Below, in pieces: positions 8,705 to 17,233 of a DNA stretch of 34,769 nucleotides. Under the pieces are notes generated by a model, which was given only the letters and a program-made list of their open reading frames with translations, had not been told where the DNA came from and searched no databases. A program made the translations under genes and the position numbers. The DNA lies in the IMG/VR virus record IMGVR_UViG_3300009158_000118, positions 1 to 34,769 of that record, one strand, 5' to 3'. Position 1 is the stretch's first letter, and each line of letters opens with the position of its first letter. This DNA comes from a virus.

Positions 8705-11700
8705 ATGAAAGCTACTCTTGACCAAGTGAGACTTGATAATAAGAAATTTAGAGATGGTTTTTCTAAAGAACTTGATAAGAGATTTAAAATATACGGAAGA
8801 GGCAATGTTGATGTTAAAGCTTTTAACCAATCTCTTACAGACATAGTTGAAGAGTTTGATCCTAATGGAGAATATAACTCTGTTACAAAAATTAGAAGTG
8901 AAAAAACTCGTCATGTAATGTATTTTAAAAGTGAGTTTAGTGAAAAACTTTACAATGATTATAATAGATTAAAATTTGCTTTTAAGCAAGCTGAAGATTC
9001 CAAAGATAAGGATGCTATGAGTATAGCTAAAAAAGCTATTAAAGAATTTGAAAACAAATTTTTTCAAACAGGATACACTGATGAGTATTATAAACTAACT
9101 GCCCCATTAGAAACAAAAGTTCGTTATCAAGGAAAGGACATGACTGTTAGAGAAATTGAAGGTCAAATCCGGGATGAGATTAATAAACTTGAACGTCTAT
9201 ATAGTAATGATGACATAGAAACTGGAGCATTTGATAAAGCTCATTTGACTGAACTTCAAAAACTTCATGAAAGAAGAGCTGAGTTAAGGGATGTATTAGA
9301 TTCTAAAGGCAATCCTAAAAGTGGAGAGGAACTAAAGATAGCTAATGCTTTAAATGAATATGATAAAAATAAGTCAAAGCTGTACACAACAGAAGAACAA
9401 ACTGAATATTTTAATCGTGTTAATGAGAAAGCTAAACTTGACATGGGTGAAGATAGTGAAGAGTATAAAAAATGGTTTACTGATAATACTCGTACAGTTG
9501 TTAAAGATGAATATTTTAAAGAGTTATCACGTCTTTATGATGAAAAAGGTAAAATAGTTGGTAGTGTAGGTATGTCTGATGAAATTAATGTATTGTATAC
9601 CAAACTTAGGCAATTAACTAAAGCTTATAAAGATAAAGATGGTACTGTTAGAGGAGCTATGCTTAGTGATGAGGCAGCTGATAAAATTAAAAAAATTCAA
9701 GATCAAATAGTTGAATTGTCTTTAGATATGGAAGATAGTCTACTTAATGGTTATACTAAACAAGAAAAAGATAGACTTAAAACATTATGGTATCTTAAAA
9801 ATAATGGTCTTCCTTATGATGAGATGGAGATGAATGAAATTAGAGAATCTGGTAAAGCAAGATTACAAGCTAGAATAATTGCAGATCCTCTTCTTGGTGA
9901 AAAGATTGATAAACTTAAAGAAATTAATGAGCAAATATGGGGCATGAGTAAAAAAGAAAATACTCCGTATTATGAAAAAGAACTAGAAGATCAAATGCAG
10001 TTATTTGCAACAGCTAATAATATTACTCTTGACCAATTGAAAGAAGAAGGAGTATGGATGGAGCAGTTTAAAGATAGTGATTGGTTTATTAATAATCATA
10101 TCATTAGTAGAAAAGTTTTGTATGAAGATGAGGAGACTGGAGAAAAAAGAATTGATAGAACAGAAATTCCTACATATCAGTGGAGAAGAAATATGCCAGT
10201 TGAAAAGTATATTGAAAGAAAACCAGGAAAACAGTTTTCAAGAACCGTACTTAAAGAATCATATACTGATGAAAAGGGTAATGAAATAATGTTGCAAGAT
10301 CTTGATAACTTAGATGTTCAAAGAAGATTTAAACCTAAAACGAATGAACAATATCGTAAGTTAAATGGTACAGATCATCCCTACTTGAACAAAGAGTTTT
10401 ATAATTTAAAAATTAAAAACGAAAATGGTAGTGCATCTGCAAAAGAGAAAGTTGACTATGAGAATTTACTCTATATCCATGATCAAATGCTTAAGTCTCA
10501 AGAAAATATTGAGCCGTCACAACGTATTGGATTAGCTGTTCCATTCTTAGAGAAAGAATTATTTGAAAGAACTGTTGAATCTAAAGGCACCAATATTAAA
10601 GAAAAGATAGGTGGGAAACTATCAAGTATTTGGGAAGCTATTAAACGTATGTTTAAACGTACAGCTCAGGATGTTGATCAAGAAGGTATTCCTACAACTG
10701 AAGAAAGTAGTAGAAATGATATATCTAAATTGGCAACAATGGATAATTCACAGATTAAATTTATACCAGTAAGATTTAGTACAAAAGGTGAAGCTGAAAA
10801 TGCTAGTTATGATGTATGGGGAGGAGTTTTAAATTATGTAGGATCTATTACTAGAAAAGCTGCACTTGACAAAGAGCTTGCTTTTGTTAATGGTATAGAA
10901 GAAATATTATCTGGTAAAGAGAATCAACCTAAGTCAGAAAGTAGAAACTTAATTTTAAATAATATTTACAAAAAGTACCTGGGCCCAGAGTATGAAGCAA
11001 AAATAAATAAAGGTGGTAATACACGTTTAGAAGTATTAAAAAGCTTTATTAATTCTGTAATGTATAATGAAACTTCTTTTGAAGGATTTGATGTATTAGG
11101 AGTGAACTCTCAAAAGGCCATGAATAATGTTATGGCTTTAAGTAGCTTTACTATTCTTGGAGCTGCTCCTCTTAACTGGGCTACTAACTGGATAAGTGGT
11201 AACGTTCAAAACTTTGTAGAAGCTGCAGGTGGAAAAATCTATAACATAAAAGATTTTAATTCAGCAAATACAGACATCTATACCGGAGGTAAATATGGTT
11301 CTCCTATTAAAGACATGCAAGAAGACTACACTAAAGTAGGTAATAGATCTTTCTGGGGTCAAATTATAGAAGTATGGGATCCTATGCAAGGTGAATTTGA
11401 AAATGAATTTGGTCATAAAACTAACTTTAATGTTGCCAAAAACATATTTAAACAAGGACTTTATGCTGGTAAAATATGGGGTGAGTGGGAAATTCAAATG
11501 AAATCATTTATAGCATTTATGAAAAATCATAAGCTATATGATGGAGAAATAGTTGATAGAGAAACATTTATAACAAAAAAGATTGGTACTGATTTAGATG
11601 GTATGTCACCCTCTCAAATTAGTAAACTAAGACTTGAGGCTTTAAAAGAATTTGAAGCATTAGATGTTAATCTTCTTGACATGATGGAATTAAATAAAGA

Positions 11701-12541
11701 AGGAACCCTTGCTATTAAAGATAAGTATAAAGAGTCTTTTCAGTTTGGTAGTGGTCAATTTAGTGACATAGTTGCTAAACTTCATGCACTGCAGAAAAAA
11801 CTGAATGGTTCATATAACCAGTTTGATAAAGCTTATGCTGAGAAAACATCTATTGGTAAAATGATGTTCTTTTTTAGAAAGTATTTTCTTCCAATAGGTA
11901 TTAATCGTTGGGGAGTTCGTAGAGTTAATTATGAGTCTATGAATATAGAACAAGGATTCTATCTTACGTTTATACAAACAATGGGTAAAGACCTTGCTAA
12001 GTTTAGATTTAAAGTTATAGCTGATTGGAGTAAATACTCACCTGATGAAAAAATAGCTATTAAAAAAACATTGACTGATATGGGAATAGTATTAGGTATA
12101 TGGCTTGCTTATAGTGTTCTTTTAGGATATGATCCTGATGACAAGGACAGATTTAAAAAGCTTAAAGAAAAAGGATGGGCTGCTCAGGCTGCTGTTTTCC
12201 TTCTTTTAAAAGTTAGATCTGAAACTGAACAGTTTCTTCCTTATGCCGGTTTAAATGAGATTAAAGGTGTGTACAGTAATCCATCTTTAGTATTTAATGA
12301 GACCACTCGTTATATGAATTTAACAAAATTAATTGGTGAACACATGTTGAATGTTCTTCCTGGAGTAGATTTTAATCATGATCTTTATTATAGTAAAGAT
12401 GTTGATCAAAGTGGATTGAAAGATAAGGGAGATTCAAAATTAATTTCAGCTGCTGTAAAATCAATAATTGGGTATAGTGGAAGAACAGTACATCCTGATG
12501 ATGCAATCAAGTCCTTTGAATATATGCAGAGAATGAAATAA
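8705..12541 (+). CDS. Giant virion-type protein, C-terminal part (probable continuation of the preceding frame)
   Basis: From its first ATG the frame encodes 1,278 residues, but it is already open from 8579, and the extra codons look coding (WFFSKL, then PDIVLAGVAKKM). Translation from 8594 by a -1 shift would add 37 residues to the front. The first roughly 600 residues are highly charged, Glu/Lys rich and probably coiled coil. The C-terminal half contains hydrophobic stretches near residues 795-825 (MALSSFTILGAAPLNWATNW) and 1122-1140 (GIVLGIWLAYSVLLGY), possibly membrane-interacting. I recognise no enzyme domain. Large proteins with hydrophobic segments beside a virion RNA polymerase would fit internal proteins ejected with the DNA, but that is inference. 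The gene ends at TAA 12539-12541, directly on a terminator hairpin. Confidence 0.72.
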   Translation: MKATLDQVRLDNKKFRDGFSKELDKRFKIYGRGNVDVKAFNQSLTDIVEEFDPNGEYNSVTKIRSEKTRHVMYFKSEFSEKLYNDYNRLKFAFKQAEDSKDKDAMSIAKKAIKEFENKFFQTGYTDEYYKLTAPLETKVRYQGKDMTVREIEGQIRDEINKLERLYSNDDIETGAFDKAHLTELQKLHERRAELRDVLDSKGNPKSGEELKIANALNEYDKNKSKLYTTEEQTEYFNRVNEKAKLDMGEDSEEYKKWFTDNTRTVVKDEYFKELSRLYDEKGKIVGSVGMSDEINVLYTKLRQLTKAYKDKDGTVRGAMLSDEAADKIKKIQDQIVELSLDMEDSLLNGYTKQEKDRLKTLWYLKNNGLPYDEMEMNEIRESGKARLQARIIADPLLGEKIDKLKEINEQIWGMSKKENTPYYEKELEDQMQLFATANNITLDQLKEEGVWMEQFKDSDWFINNHIISRKVLYEDEETGEKRIDRTEIPTYQWRRNMPVEKYIERKPGKQFSRTVLKESYTDEKGNEIMLQDLDNLDVQRRFKPKTNEQYRKLNGTDHPYLNKEFYNLKIKNENGSASAKEKVDYENLLYIHDQMLKSQENIEPSQRIGLAVPFLEKELFERTVESKGTNIKEKIGGKLSSIWEAIKRMFKRTAQDVDQEGIPTTEESSRNDISKLATMDNSQIKFIPVRFSTKGEAENASYDVWGGVLNYVGSITRKAALDKELAFVNGIEEILSGKENQPKSESRNLILNNIYKKYLGPEYEAKINKGGNTRLEVLKSFINSVMYNETSFEGFDVLGVNSQKAMNNVMALSSFTILGAAPLNWATNWISGNVQNFVEAAGGKIYNIKDFNSANTDIYTGGKYGSPIKDMQEDYTKVGNRSFWGQIIEVWDPMQGEFENEFGHKTNFNVAKNIFKQGLYAGKIWGEWEIQMKSFIAFMKNHKLYDGEIVDRETFITKKIGTDLDGMSPSQISKLRLEALKEFEALDVNLLDMMELNKEGTLAIKDKYKESFQFGSGQFSDIVAKLHALQKKLNGSYNQFDKAYAEKTSIGKMMFFFRKYFLPIGINRWGVRRVNYESMNIEQGFYLTFIQTMGKDLAKFRFKVIADWSKYSPDEKIAIKKTLTDMGIVLGIWLAYSVLLGYDPDDKDRFKKLKEKGWAAQAAVFLLLKVRSETEQFLPYAGLNEIKGVYSNPSLVFNETTRYMNLTKLIGEHMLNVLPGVDFNHDLYYSKDVDQSGLKDKGDSKLISAAVKSIIGYSGRTVHPDDAIKSFEYMQRMK

Positions 12542-12569
12542 AAAATCCCCCTTTTTACAGGGGGATTTT
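12542..12569. terminator. Bidirectional intrinsic terminator between convergent blocks
   Basis: A 10-bp perfect stem (AAAATCCCCC at 12542-12551 with GGGGGATTTT at 12560-12569) encloses an 8-base loop. A-runs before and T-runs after the stem give a U-tract in either direction. It lies immediately after the last plus-strand stop and about 20 bases beyond the end of the minus-strand gene that ends at 12587, so it probably stops both transcripts. Confidence 0.85.
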
Positions 12570-12586
12570 CATTTACACCTTCTAAA

Positions 12587-13108
12587 CTACACTTTAAAAG
12601 GATGCTTACCTAAGTAACAATTTTCTGGTTCATCCATGTGCTTTTTGAACCCGTTAATAAAACTTTGAATATTGGTTGCTCCTACAGGATTATGTGAATG
12701 AACACAACATGCTTTTAAAGAAACCTTCATTTTTTGACAATATTCTACTACAAAGTTAGCACAATCTAGTCCTGTCTTTTCTTTATAACTTTCATAGTCA
12801 GGACGTTGAAATCCTTGTTGTTCAAATTGTCTCCAATAATCATCAGTATGCTCAGTGCTTAAATCATGGTCAAAAGATATTAAGTCTGGTACACCATTCT
12901 CAACTATCCACTTTTCAAATTCATCATAGTTTCTTACTACATTCCACGGATGGTATCCGGGAATAGTTTCTGTTGGTGTTCTTACATCGTCTAAATAACA
13001 ACAAGTTTTTAATTTATTTTTTTCCATGTAAGGGCAATTTTTACAACCATTATGACAGCAAAAACCTCTTTTTAACAAGAAGTCTTTGCTCAATGGTTTT
13101 GGTTTCAC
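12587..13108 (-). CDS. DUF5522-like Cys-rich module fused to a cREC-type receiver domain
   Basis: This 173-residue protein has two modules. Residues 1-27 read KPLS...FLLKRGFCC..GC.NCPY, the pattern of the small Cys-rich DUF5522 family, suggesting metal binding by C17, C18, C22 and C25. Residues about 37-155 match the cyclic-phosphate processing receiver (cREC) type of domain: LDDVRTP at 39-45, SFDHDL at 78-83, TGLDCA at 112-117 and VHSHNPVGATNI at 136-147. These give the acidic and His residues typical of that family, which is thought from comparative genomics to act on cyclic-phosphate or nucleotide substrates in RNA repair or signalling contexts. The start overlaps the dNMP kinase stop by 4 bases, so the two are probably translated together. 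It is the last gene of its operon before the shared terminator. Domain assignments are from motif memory; the substrate is unknown. Confidence 0.68.
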   Translation of the reverse strand: MKPKPLSKDFLLKRGFCCHNGCKNCPYMEKNKLKTCCYLDDVRTPTETIPGYHPWNVVRNYDEFEKWIVENGVPDLISFDHDLSTEHTDDYWRQFEQQGFQRPDYESYKEKTGLDCANFVVEYCQKMKVSLKACCVHSHNPVGATNIQSFINGFKKHMDEPENCYLGKHPFKV

Positions 13109-13746
13109 AATAGTTTTTTATGTTTTAAAATATTTTCTATAGATTCTTTTAATTCAAATATACCAGATACATTTGCTATCCTGTAGTCAAAGTTCCAATG
13201 GTCTAATCCAACTTCAGAAGGATGATTATTGATAGGTTTAACTCCTGGTCTATCTATTCTAATAATTATACCACCTTTATCTTTTATAACTTGAGCTTCA
13301 TTGGGAAATCTGCAGTCTGTAATAATCCAATTAGGAAGATGTGGTTGTTCATCATCTCCATATTCTATAGGTTTATAATCAGCCATCAAAGCATTCACCC
13401 ATACATTATCATGTAGTCCTGTTCTTAAAGCATCTGTACCAAGCTTTTGTAAAAACTCTCTTACAGTCATGCCCCATTCAGGTTCTAAGTTAGTCTTCTT
13501 GAACTCTTGGTCTTCAAAATCTTCTATATCAATACCAGTGAGATGGCTAGCTATATCTTTGAGTTTACCTGCAAACTTTCTAATTTCCCATTCTGATTTT
13601 TCTTCTAACCACTCCTCATAATCTTCATAATTTTTTATTGCTTCTTCTATACTAACATTTTCTTTATTAATACATTTTAAATACTGTATGATTATACCTA
13701 CAGTATCTTTGCCAGAATTTGAATATCCATTAATTCCTATGATCAT
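13105..13746 (-). CDS. Deoxynucleoside monophosphate kinase-like P-loop protein
   Basis: The protein is 213 residues. It opens with a P-loop at residues 7-15 (GYSNSGKDT) directly after a beta strand (MIIGIN), as in phage dNMP kinases of the T4 gene 1 type. A central VREFLQKLGTDALR element and a DCRFPNEAQVIKDKGG element followed by an R-I-D-R strand also fit that family, which phosphorylates dNMPs to supply phage DNA synthesis. The length is slightly below the roughly 240 residues of T4 gp1. It is first in a two-gene unit with the DUF5522-cREC gene. A TAnnTTTG element lies 22 bases before its ATG and a terminator separates it from the gene upstream. Whether it uses standard or modified nucleotides cannot be seen. 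Confidence 0.75.
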   Translation of the reverse strand: MIIGINGYSNSGKDTVGIIIQYLKCINKENVSIEEAIKNYEDYEEWLEEKSEWEIRKFAGKLKDIASHLTGIDIEDFEDQEFKKTNLEPEWGMTVREFLQKLGTDALRTGLHDNVWVNALMADYKPIEYGDDEQPHLPNWIITDCRFPNEAQVIKDKGGIIIRIDRPGVKPINNHPSEVGLDHWNFDYRIANVSGIFELKESIENILKHKKLL

Positions 13747-13768
13747 AAGGTGGTTTTTTTAACATTGA

Positions 13769-13776
13769 CAAAATTA
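13769..13776 (-). promoter_or_regulatory. Candidate -7 promoter element (TAATTTTG)
   Basis: On the minus strand the bases read TAATTTTG, matching the Bacteroidetes TAnnTTTG -7 element. It lies between the hairpin terminator at 13842-13870 and the dNMP kinase start at 13746. No convincing TTTG -33 box is present at the expected distance, so this is tentative. Confidence 0.4.
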
Positions 13777-13841
13777 CTAAATAGATGTGATACATCCATC
13801 CTCTTAATGTATTTTTTCTTTGATATTTCATAATAAAAAAA

Positions 13842-13870
13842 GGAGATGACTACAATATGTAGCCACCTCC
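13842..13870 (-). terminator. Intrinsic terminator downstream of the DUF932-like gene
   Basis: The minus strand folds into a 13-bp stem containing two G-U pairs around a 3-base loop, then runs into seven consecutive T (plus-strand A run at 13834-13840). On the plus strand the two wobbles become A-C mismatches, so the signal is directional. It lies 11 bases after the gene that ends at 13881. Confidence 0.8.
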
Positions 13871-13880
13871 GTGTTTTGGG

Positions 13881-14738
13881 TTAGAGAAAATTTACTCCTA
13901 CTACATCTAAATCAAAGTCAGATCCTGCTGGGCTTACCACAAGATCTTCTCTTACATCTTCTTCATCTTCTTCATCGATAGGATCTACCATTACACCTCC
14001 ACCTATTTGAGGAGTGATCAATTGACCATACTGATTAACAAAATATTGGTGAACCTTTTGGTGATCTCCTATATAGTGTCCAGGATGAGATTCTTTTAGA
14101 GCAAAAGTAATATGGTTATACATACTCCATGCAGAATTAGTATCAGCATTGTATGTGTGAGTTGGTTTATCAAGTTCACGTTTAACTATACCTACTTGAG
14201 TGAGAGTTAGTATTTCATCATTGGCAAATAATTCACCAAGAATTCTACCTTTATCTCTAGGAGTTAAGATGATATTCTTAAGCATGTCCTTGTCTTCTAC
14301 CAAACTATTGAAATAAGTTTTAGCATTAGATATTTGTTCCTGTATGCTTGTAACTACATCCTGTATAGCATTTTTACCCATATGCTTACGATTAAAGTTA
14401 CTCATGTCTCCAGATACTACACCATTCATGCATATAAATACTTGAGCACCTGCTGCACATTTAAATCTTTGCTGCTTATTGTAAGAGTTACTCCAAGCAA
14501 ACATTAATCCCATGTCAGCATCATTACCGTATTTTAGGTGATATACACCTTGAGCAATCTGCCCATCTAAGCTGGTTTTATACAGCTCTTTTTCAATTTC
14601 AAAACCAGCAGATGCTAACTGCTGTTTTGTTTCGTCTATAATAGAACCATGAGAGATAACAGCATACTGTCCTCCATGAGTTGGCAGAGAAATGGATCTA
14701 AGCATTTCTTCTGTCATGTAACTTGTCTTTACTGGCAT
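13881..14738 (-). CDS. DUF932-like phage protein
   Basis: The protein is 285 residues. The centre has a strand-rich segment with RFKCAAGAQVFICMNGVVSGD and an NSAWSMYNHITFALKE element. Both resemble the conserved blocks of DUF932 (phage/plasmid-like) proteins, whose biochemical role is not established. The C-terminus has a very acidic run (DEEDEEDVREDL, about residues 256-267), possibly an interaction tail. It follows the DNA polymerase gene with a 12-base spacer, so it is in the replication operon. The family call is from pattern memory and only moderately sure; an unrelated phage recombination or DNA-binding factor cannot be excluded. Confidence 0.6.
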   Translation of the reverse strand: MPVKTSYMTEEMLRSISLPTHGGQYAVISHGSIIDETKQQLASAGFEIEKELYKTSLDGQIAQGVYHLKYGNDADMGLMFAWSNSYNKQQRFKCAAGAQVFICMNGVVSGDMSNFNRKHMGKNAIQDVVTSIQEQISNAKTYFNSLVEDKDMLKNIILTPRDKGRILGELFANDEILTLTQVGIVKRELDKPTHTYNADTNSAWSMYNHITFALKESHPGHYIGDHQKVHQYFVNQYGQLITPQIGGGVMVDPIDEEDEEDVREDLVVSPAGSDFDLDVVGVNFL

Positions 14739-14750
14739 TGTTATTGGTTT

Positions 14751-16688
14751 TTAAAATAATGATAATTGTACACTTTTATTAAAGGTTACTTCTTGAATAT
14801 TATCTATTTGTTTATAAATTTCTTCTAAGTAATACTTTTTGTTAATGTTATAGGATTCAAAGGGCTTACTGGTGTCAATCCTATTAATAGTTGTTTGCAA
14901 CCATTCCCCGGATTCTACTTGAATCTCCCGTCCATCCTGATGACATTTTACCAACTTCCCTCCAGTGTCTGAGATGAAGTATCTAATTATTTTCTGTAAT
15001 TGTTTATTTACTAATTCACCTTGTATAATTTGTCTATCTACAAAGTGCCATCCTGCTTTAGCTTTAACAGCTCCACAATAATCAAAGATGTTATTGTTAG
15101 ATTCTAAAAACTCTTCAGGCTTAATACCAAGTACGAACCATGCATATATTGCTTTAGGTACAATAAGAAAGCTTTTATTCTTATGGAATGTAGCCACTTT
15201 CTTTTTATCCAAGTCTTCCCATTCAAATGCACCTTTGCTTTTTACTTTTCCATTCTTGCTAATAGCCATGTAGTTATTTACATCTCTGATAATCATCTTA
15301 GAGTATTCATCATGTTCCAGATTAAGCTGTGTAAGCTTTTCCCACTCGTGACATACGTTCATATAATCGTCCACTCTGTCTAAAGGAATCATCATCTCAA
15401 AACCATCTGTGTTTAACATAAGAGGAATAGCTTCTGGAATAGCCAAACTTACCATTTCTGCAAGTTTTGATAATAGCAGCTGTCCATTGATCGTAATATC
15501 CATAGTCATCTTTGGATCATACAGAAAACTATTCTCATCACCGGTAAGGCCATAAGTAGAGTTTAGTATAATCTTGAACACATAGTTTTTAGGATCACTC
15601 TTAGGTATTTTCTTTCTCTCTTCAAAGAACCACTCATACAACTGCCCAAACTCTTTCTGTGGTAGATGAGCAGGAGCAAATTTGTTCTTGATAGCTAAAT
15701 TAGGATAGTAGCTAGTAACGTCAGACGTCATTATTGTCCATCCTTCTTTAGCTTCATAAACACCTGCTTGAGTTGCACCATGAATGCCACCCAATCCATA
15801 GTCAATTTTTACTCCTTTAAAGTTCATTGTATACTTAAATCCGTCTTTAGTAGATGTAATCACTTTAGTACGGAAATAGTCCAACACTTTATTAAATTCA
15901 GGAGTATCAAACTTTACATATGGAAGGATACAATCAGCTAGTACAATATATGGTCGTGGTGTACGAAGAGATTTTAAATGAGTTTTAGTCATTCCAGTTC
16001 TTTCTTCCAGGAAGTGAAGAAATAATTCTTTAGATATCCTTGGCTCGGATGCTGAATAGAGGTCTATTCCATACTCTTTGGTTAGAGTTTGCCTAAGTAG
16101 AATTTGTTCTTTAGAATGCTCAAATATCTTCTTAGTGGATCTAACATCATTAATACAATAATCTATAACGGAATTCAAAGTGTAAACATCTGTCACGGGT
16201 TGGTCATGTTTATGAGGCATTTCCTCAACATTCTCCCAGTCCATGGAATATTGTATCCACTTGAGTCCAGACATCTTTGCTTTATTATCCCAGTGATTAA
16301 GCTTAAATAAATCAATTTGTTTAATCTTAAGCTTGTATGGGGCAAATTCAGCAAAGTCCCCCTTGTTAGATCTTTCTATTACACTTTGAGCATACTTATA
16401 GATATAATCTACAAGTTCTTGAGCACTAAGTTTTAAAAGAGCTTTTTGATTTAATAGTAATTTTTGTGTAATCTGAGCATCAAATGATAATCCATTATAG
16501 GATATGTGCCATTGATTTTCTGTCACACATTTTTGAAGAAATGTGACAAACTCAGGAAAGTCATTTCTCTGTTCGTGAACAACGAACACCTTTCTCTCAT
16601 CTTCTTTATAATGTTCAAATACGGCTACAAAACAATTAGAAATTGTTTCATAATCCATTACCCAGTGTGGTTTTATTTGTTCAGCCAT
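14751..16688 (-). CDS. Family B DNA polymerase with 3'-5' exonuclease
   Basis: This 645-residue enzyme copies phage DNA. The proofreading exonuclease motifs are D12-x-E14 (Exo I), SYNGLSFD at 63-70 (Exo II) and Y177-x-x-x-D181 (Exo III). A GLGGIHGA element near 298-305 corresponds to the YxGG-type linker. Polymerase motif A is DVTSYYPN at 323-330, motif B is FKIILNSTYG at 371-380 with K372 and N376, and motif C is NTDG at 426-429. The usual DTD of motif C is N-T-D here, keeping the second Asp that binds metal. At 645 residues it is short for family B (often 750-900) and no terminal-protein priming domain is obvious. A terminator lies just upstream, separating it from the 16777-17184 gene, and the DUF932-like gene follows closely. 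Confidence 0.9.
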   Translation of the reverse strand: MAEQIKPHWVMDYETISNCFVAVFEHYKEDERKVFVVHEQRNDFPEFVTFLQKCVTENQWHISYNGLSFDAQITQKLLLNQKALLKLSAQELVDYIYKYAQSVIERSNKGDFAEFAPYKLKIKQIDLFKLNHWDNKAKMSGLKWIQYSMDWENVEEMPHKHDQPVTDVYTLNSVIDYCINDVRSTKKIFEHSKEQILLRQTLTKEYGIDLYSASEPRISKELFLHFLEERTGMTKTHLKSLRTPRPYIVLADCILPYVKFDTPEFNKVLDYFRTKVITSTKDGFKYTMNFKGVKIDYGLGGIHGATQAGVYEAKEGWTIMTSDVTSYYPNLAIKNKFAPAHLPQKEFGQLYEWFFEERKKIPKSDPKNYVFKIILNSTYGLTGDENSFLYDPKMTMDITINGQLLLSKLAEMVSLAIPEAIPLMLNTDGFEMMIPLDRVDDYMNVCHEWEKLTQLNLEHDEYSKMIIRDVNNYMAISKNGKVKSKGAFEWEDLDKKKVATFHKNKSFLIVPKAIYAWFVLGIKPEEFLESNNNIFDYCGAVKAKAGWHFVDRQIIQGELVNKQLQKIIRYFISDTGGKLVKCHQDGREIQVESGEWLQTTINRIDTSKPFESYNINKKYYLEEIYKQIDNIQEVTFNKSVQLSLF

Positions 16689-16733
16689 TTATATAATATT
16701 CAGTTAAGCTGTCTCCCCTTTAGAGCCAAAAAA

Positions 16734-16751
16734 AGCAGATTTACATCTGCT
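16734..16751 (-). terminator. Intrinsic terminator upstream of the DNA polymerase gene
   Basis: The minus strand forms a perfect 7-bp stem (AGCAGAT/ATCTGCT) with a 4-base loop, followed by a run of seven T. It lies 25 bases beyond the stop of the 16777-17184 gene and before the polymerase start, so it could lower polymerase expression relative to the gene upstream. Confidence 0.7.
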
Positions 16752-16776
16752 GTTTAATGGTATTATGAACAAGGAA

Positions 16777-17184
16777 TTATATGGTTGAAATTAAATTTCC
16801 TGTTTTTGGTGCTTCTGTTTTAGCTTCAATAAAAGAAGTGATATCAAATGTATCAGAATTAACAGCTAATCTAGCTACTATATCTTTAACATCAGCTACA
16901 TCTTCTACATAATATTCATAGAAAGTTTCTAAAGTTTTACGTTCTTCAGCATAATCTTTCCCGTTTGCACGTTTTCCTATTTTCATAGGAACTACGTCTC
17001 CCCATTCATTCACCTTAGCTACCATGTGTAAGCTTTGTTTCTTTTCTTTAGAAATAAGAGCTAACACTTTGCTATCTAAATCAAAAATTGCTTCATTGTA
17101 GATGCAATCTGGTGTTGCTGGGATCATTTTAAAAGTCTTCTTGGGTCCCCAAGTAGACGTAATTAACATCATTGATTTGTTCAT
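16777..17184 (-). CDS. Hypothetical protein in the replication block
   Basis: The product is 135 residues with no recognised domain. It begins with a strand-like segment (MLITSTWGPKKTFKMIP) and has a basic central part (KIGKRANGK) and an acidic helix around YEYYVEDVADVKDIVARL. It is preceded by the best promoter-like sequence in the window (-33 TTTG, 21 bases, -7 TAACTTTG) and followed by a terminator, so it may be its own transcription unit and possibly abundant. A small DNA-binding or accessory replication factor would suit the position, but nothing in the sequence proves it. Confidence 0.75.
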   Translation of the reverse strand: MNKSMMLITSTWGPKKTFKMIPATPDCIYNEAIFDLDSKVLALISKEKKQSLHMVAKVNEWGDVVPMKIGKRANGKDYAEERKTLETFYEYYVEDVADVKDIVARLAVNSDTFDITSFIEAKTEAPKTGNLISTI

Positions 17185-17200
17185 AAATTGGTTTTTTTTT

Positions 17201-17233
17201 CAAAGTTATCAAATTTTAGTTAAACTTTCCAAA
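17201..17233 (-). promoter_or_regulatory. Bacteroidetes-type promoter (TTTG, 21 bases, TAACTTTG)
   Basis: On the minus strand TTTG (17233-17230) is followed after 21 bases by TAACTTTG (17208-17201), matching the Bacteroidetes primary sigma factor consensus (-33 TTTG, -7 TAnnTTTG). The -7 box ends 16 bases before the ATG at 17184, giving a leader of only about ten bases. The same octamer recurs at 25731-25738. Confidence 0.6.

Noticed and set aside
9354-10289. Alternative plus-strand frames inside the third giant frame (9354-9557 and 10077-10289)
   Set aside because: They are Met/Ile/Lys-rich frame shadows of an A+T-rich coding region, with no separate start context.
12542-13880. Possible tRNA or small RNA genes in the non-coding gaps
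   Set aside because: The gaps are short and fully accounted for by terminator hairpins and a promoter-like box; no cloverleaf or T-loop pattern was seen.
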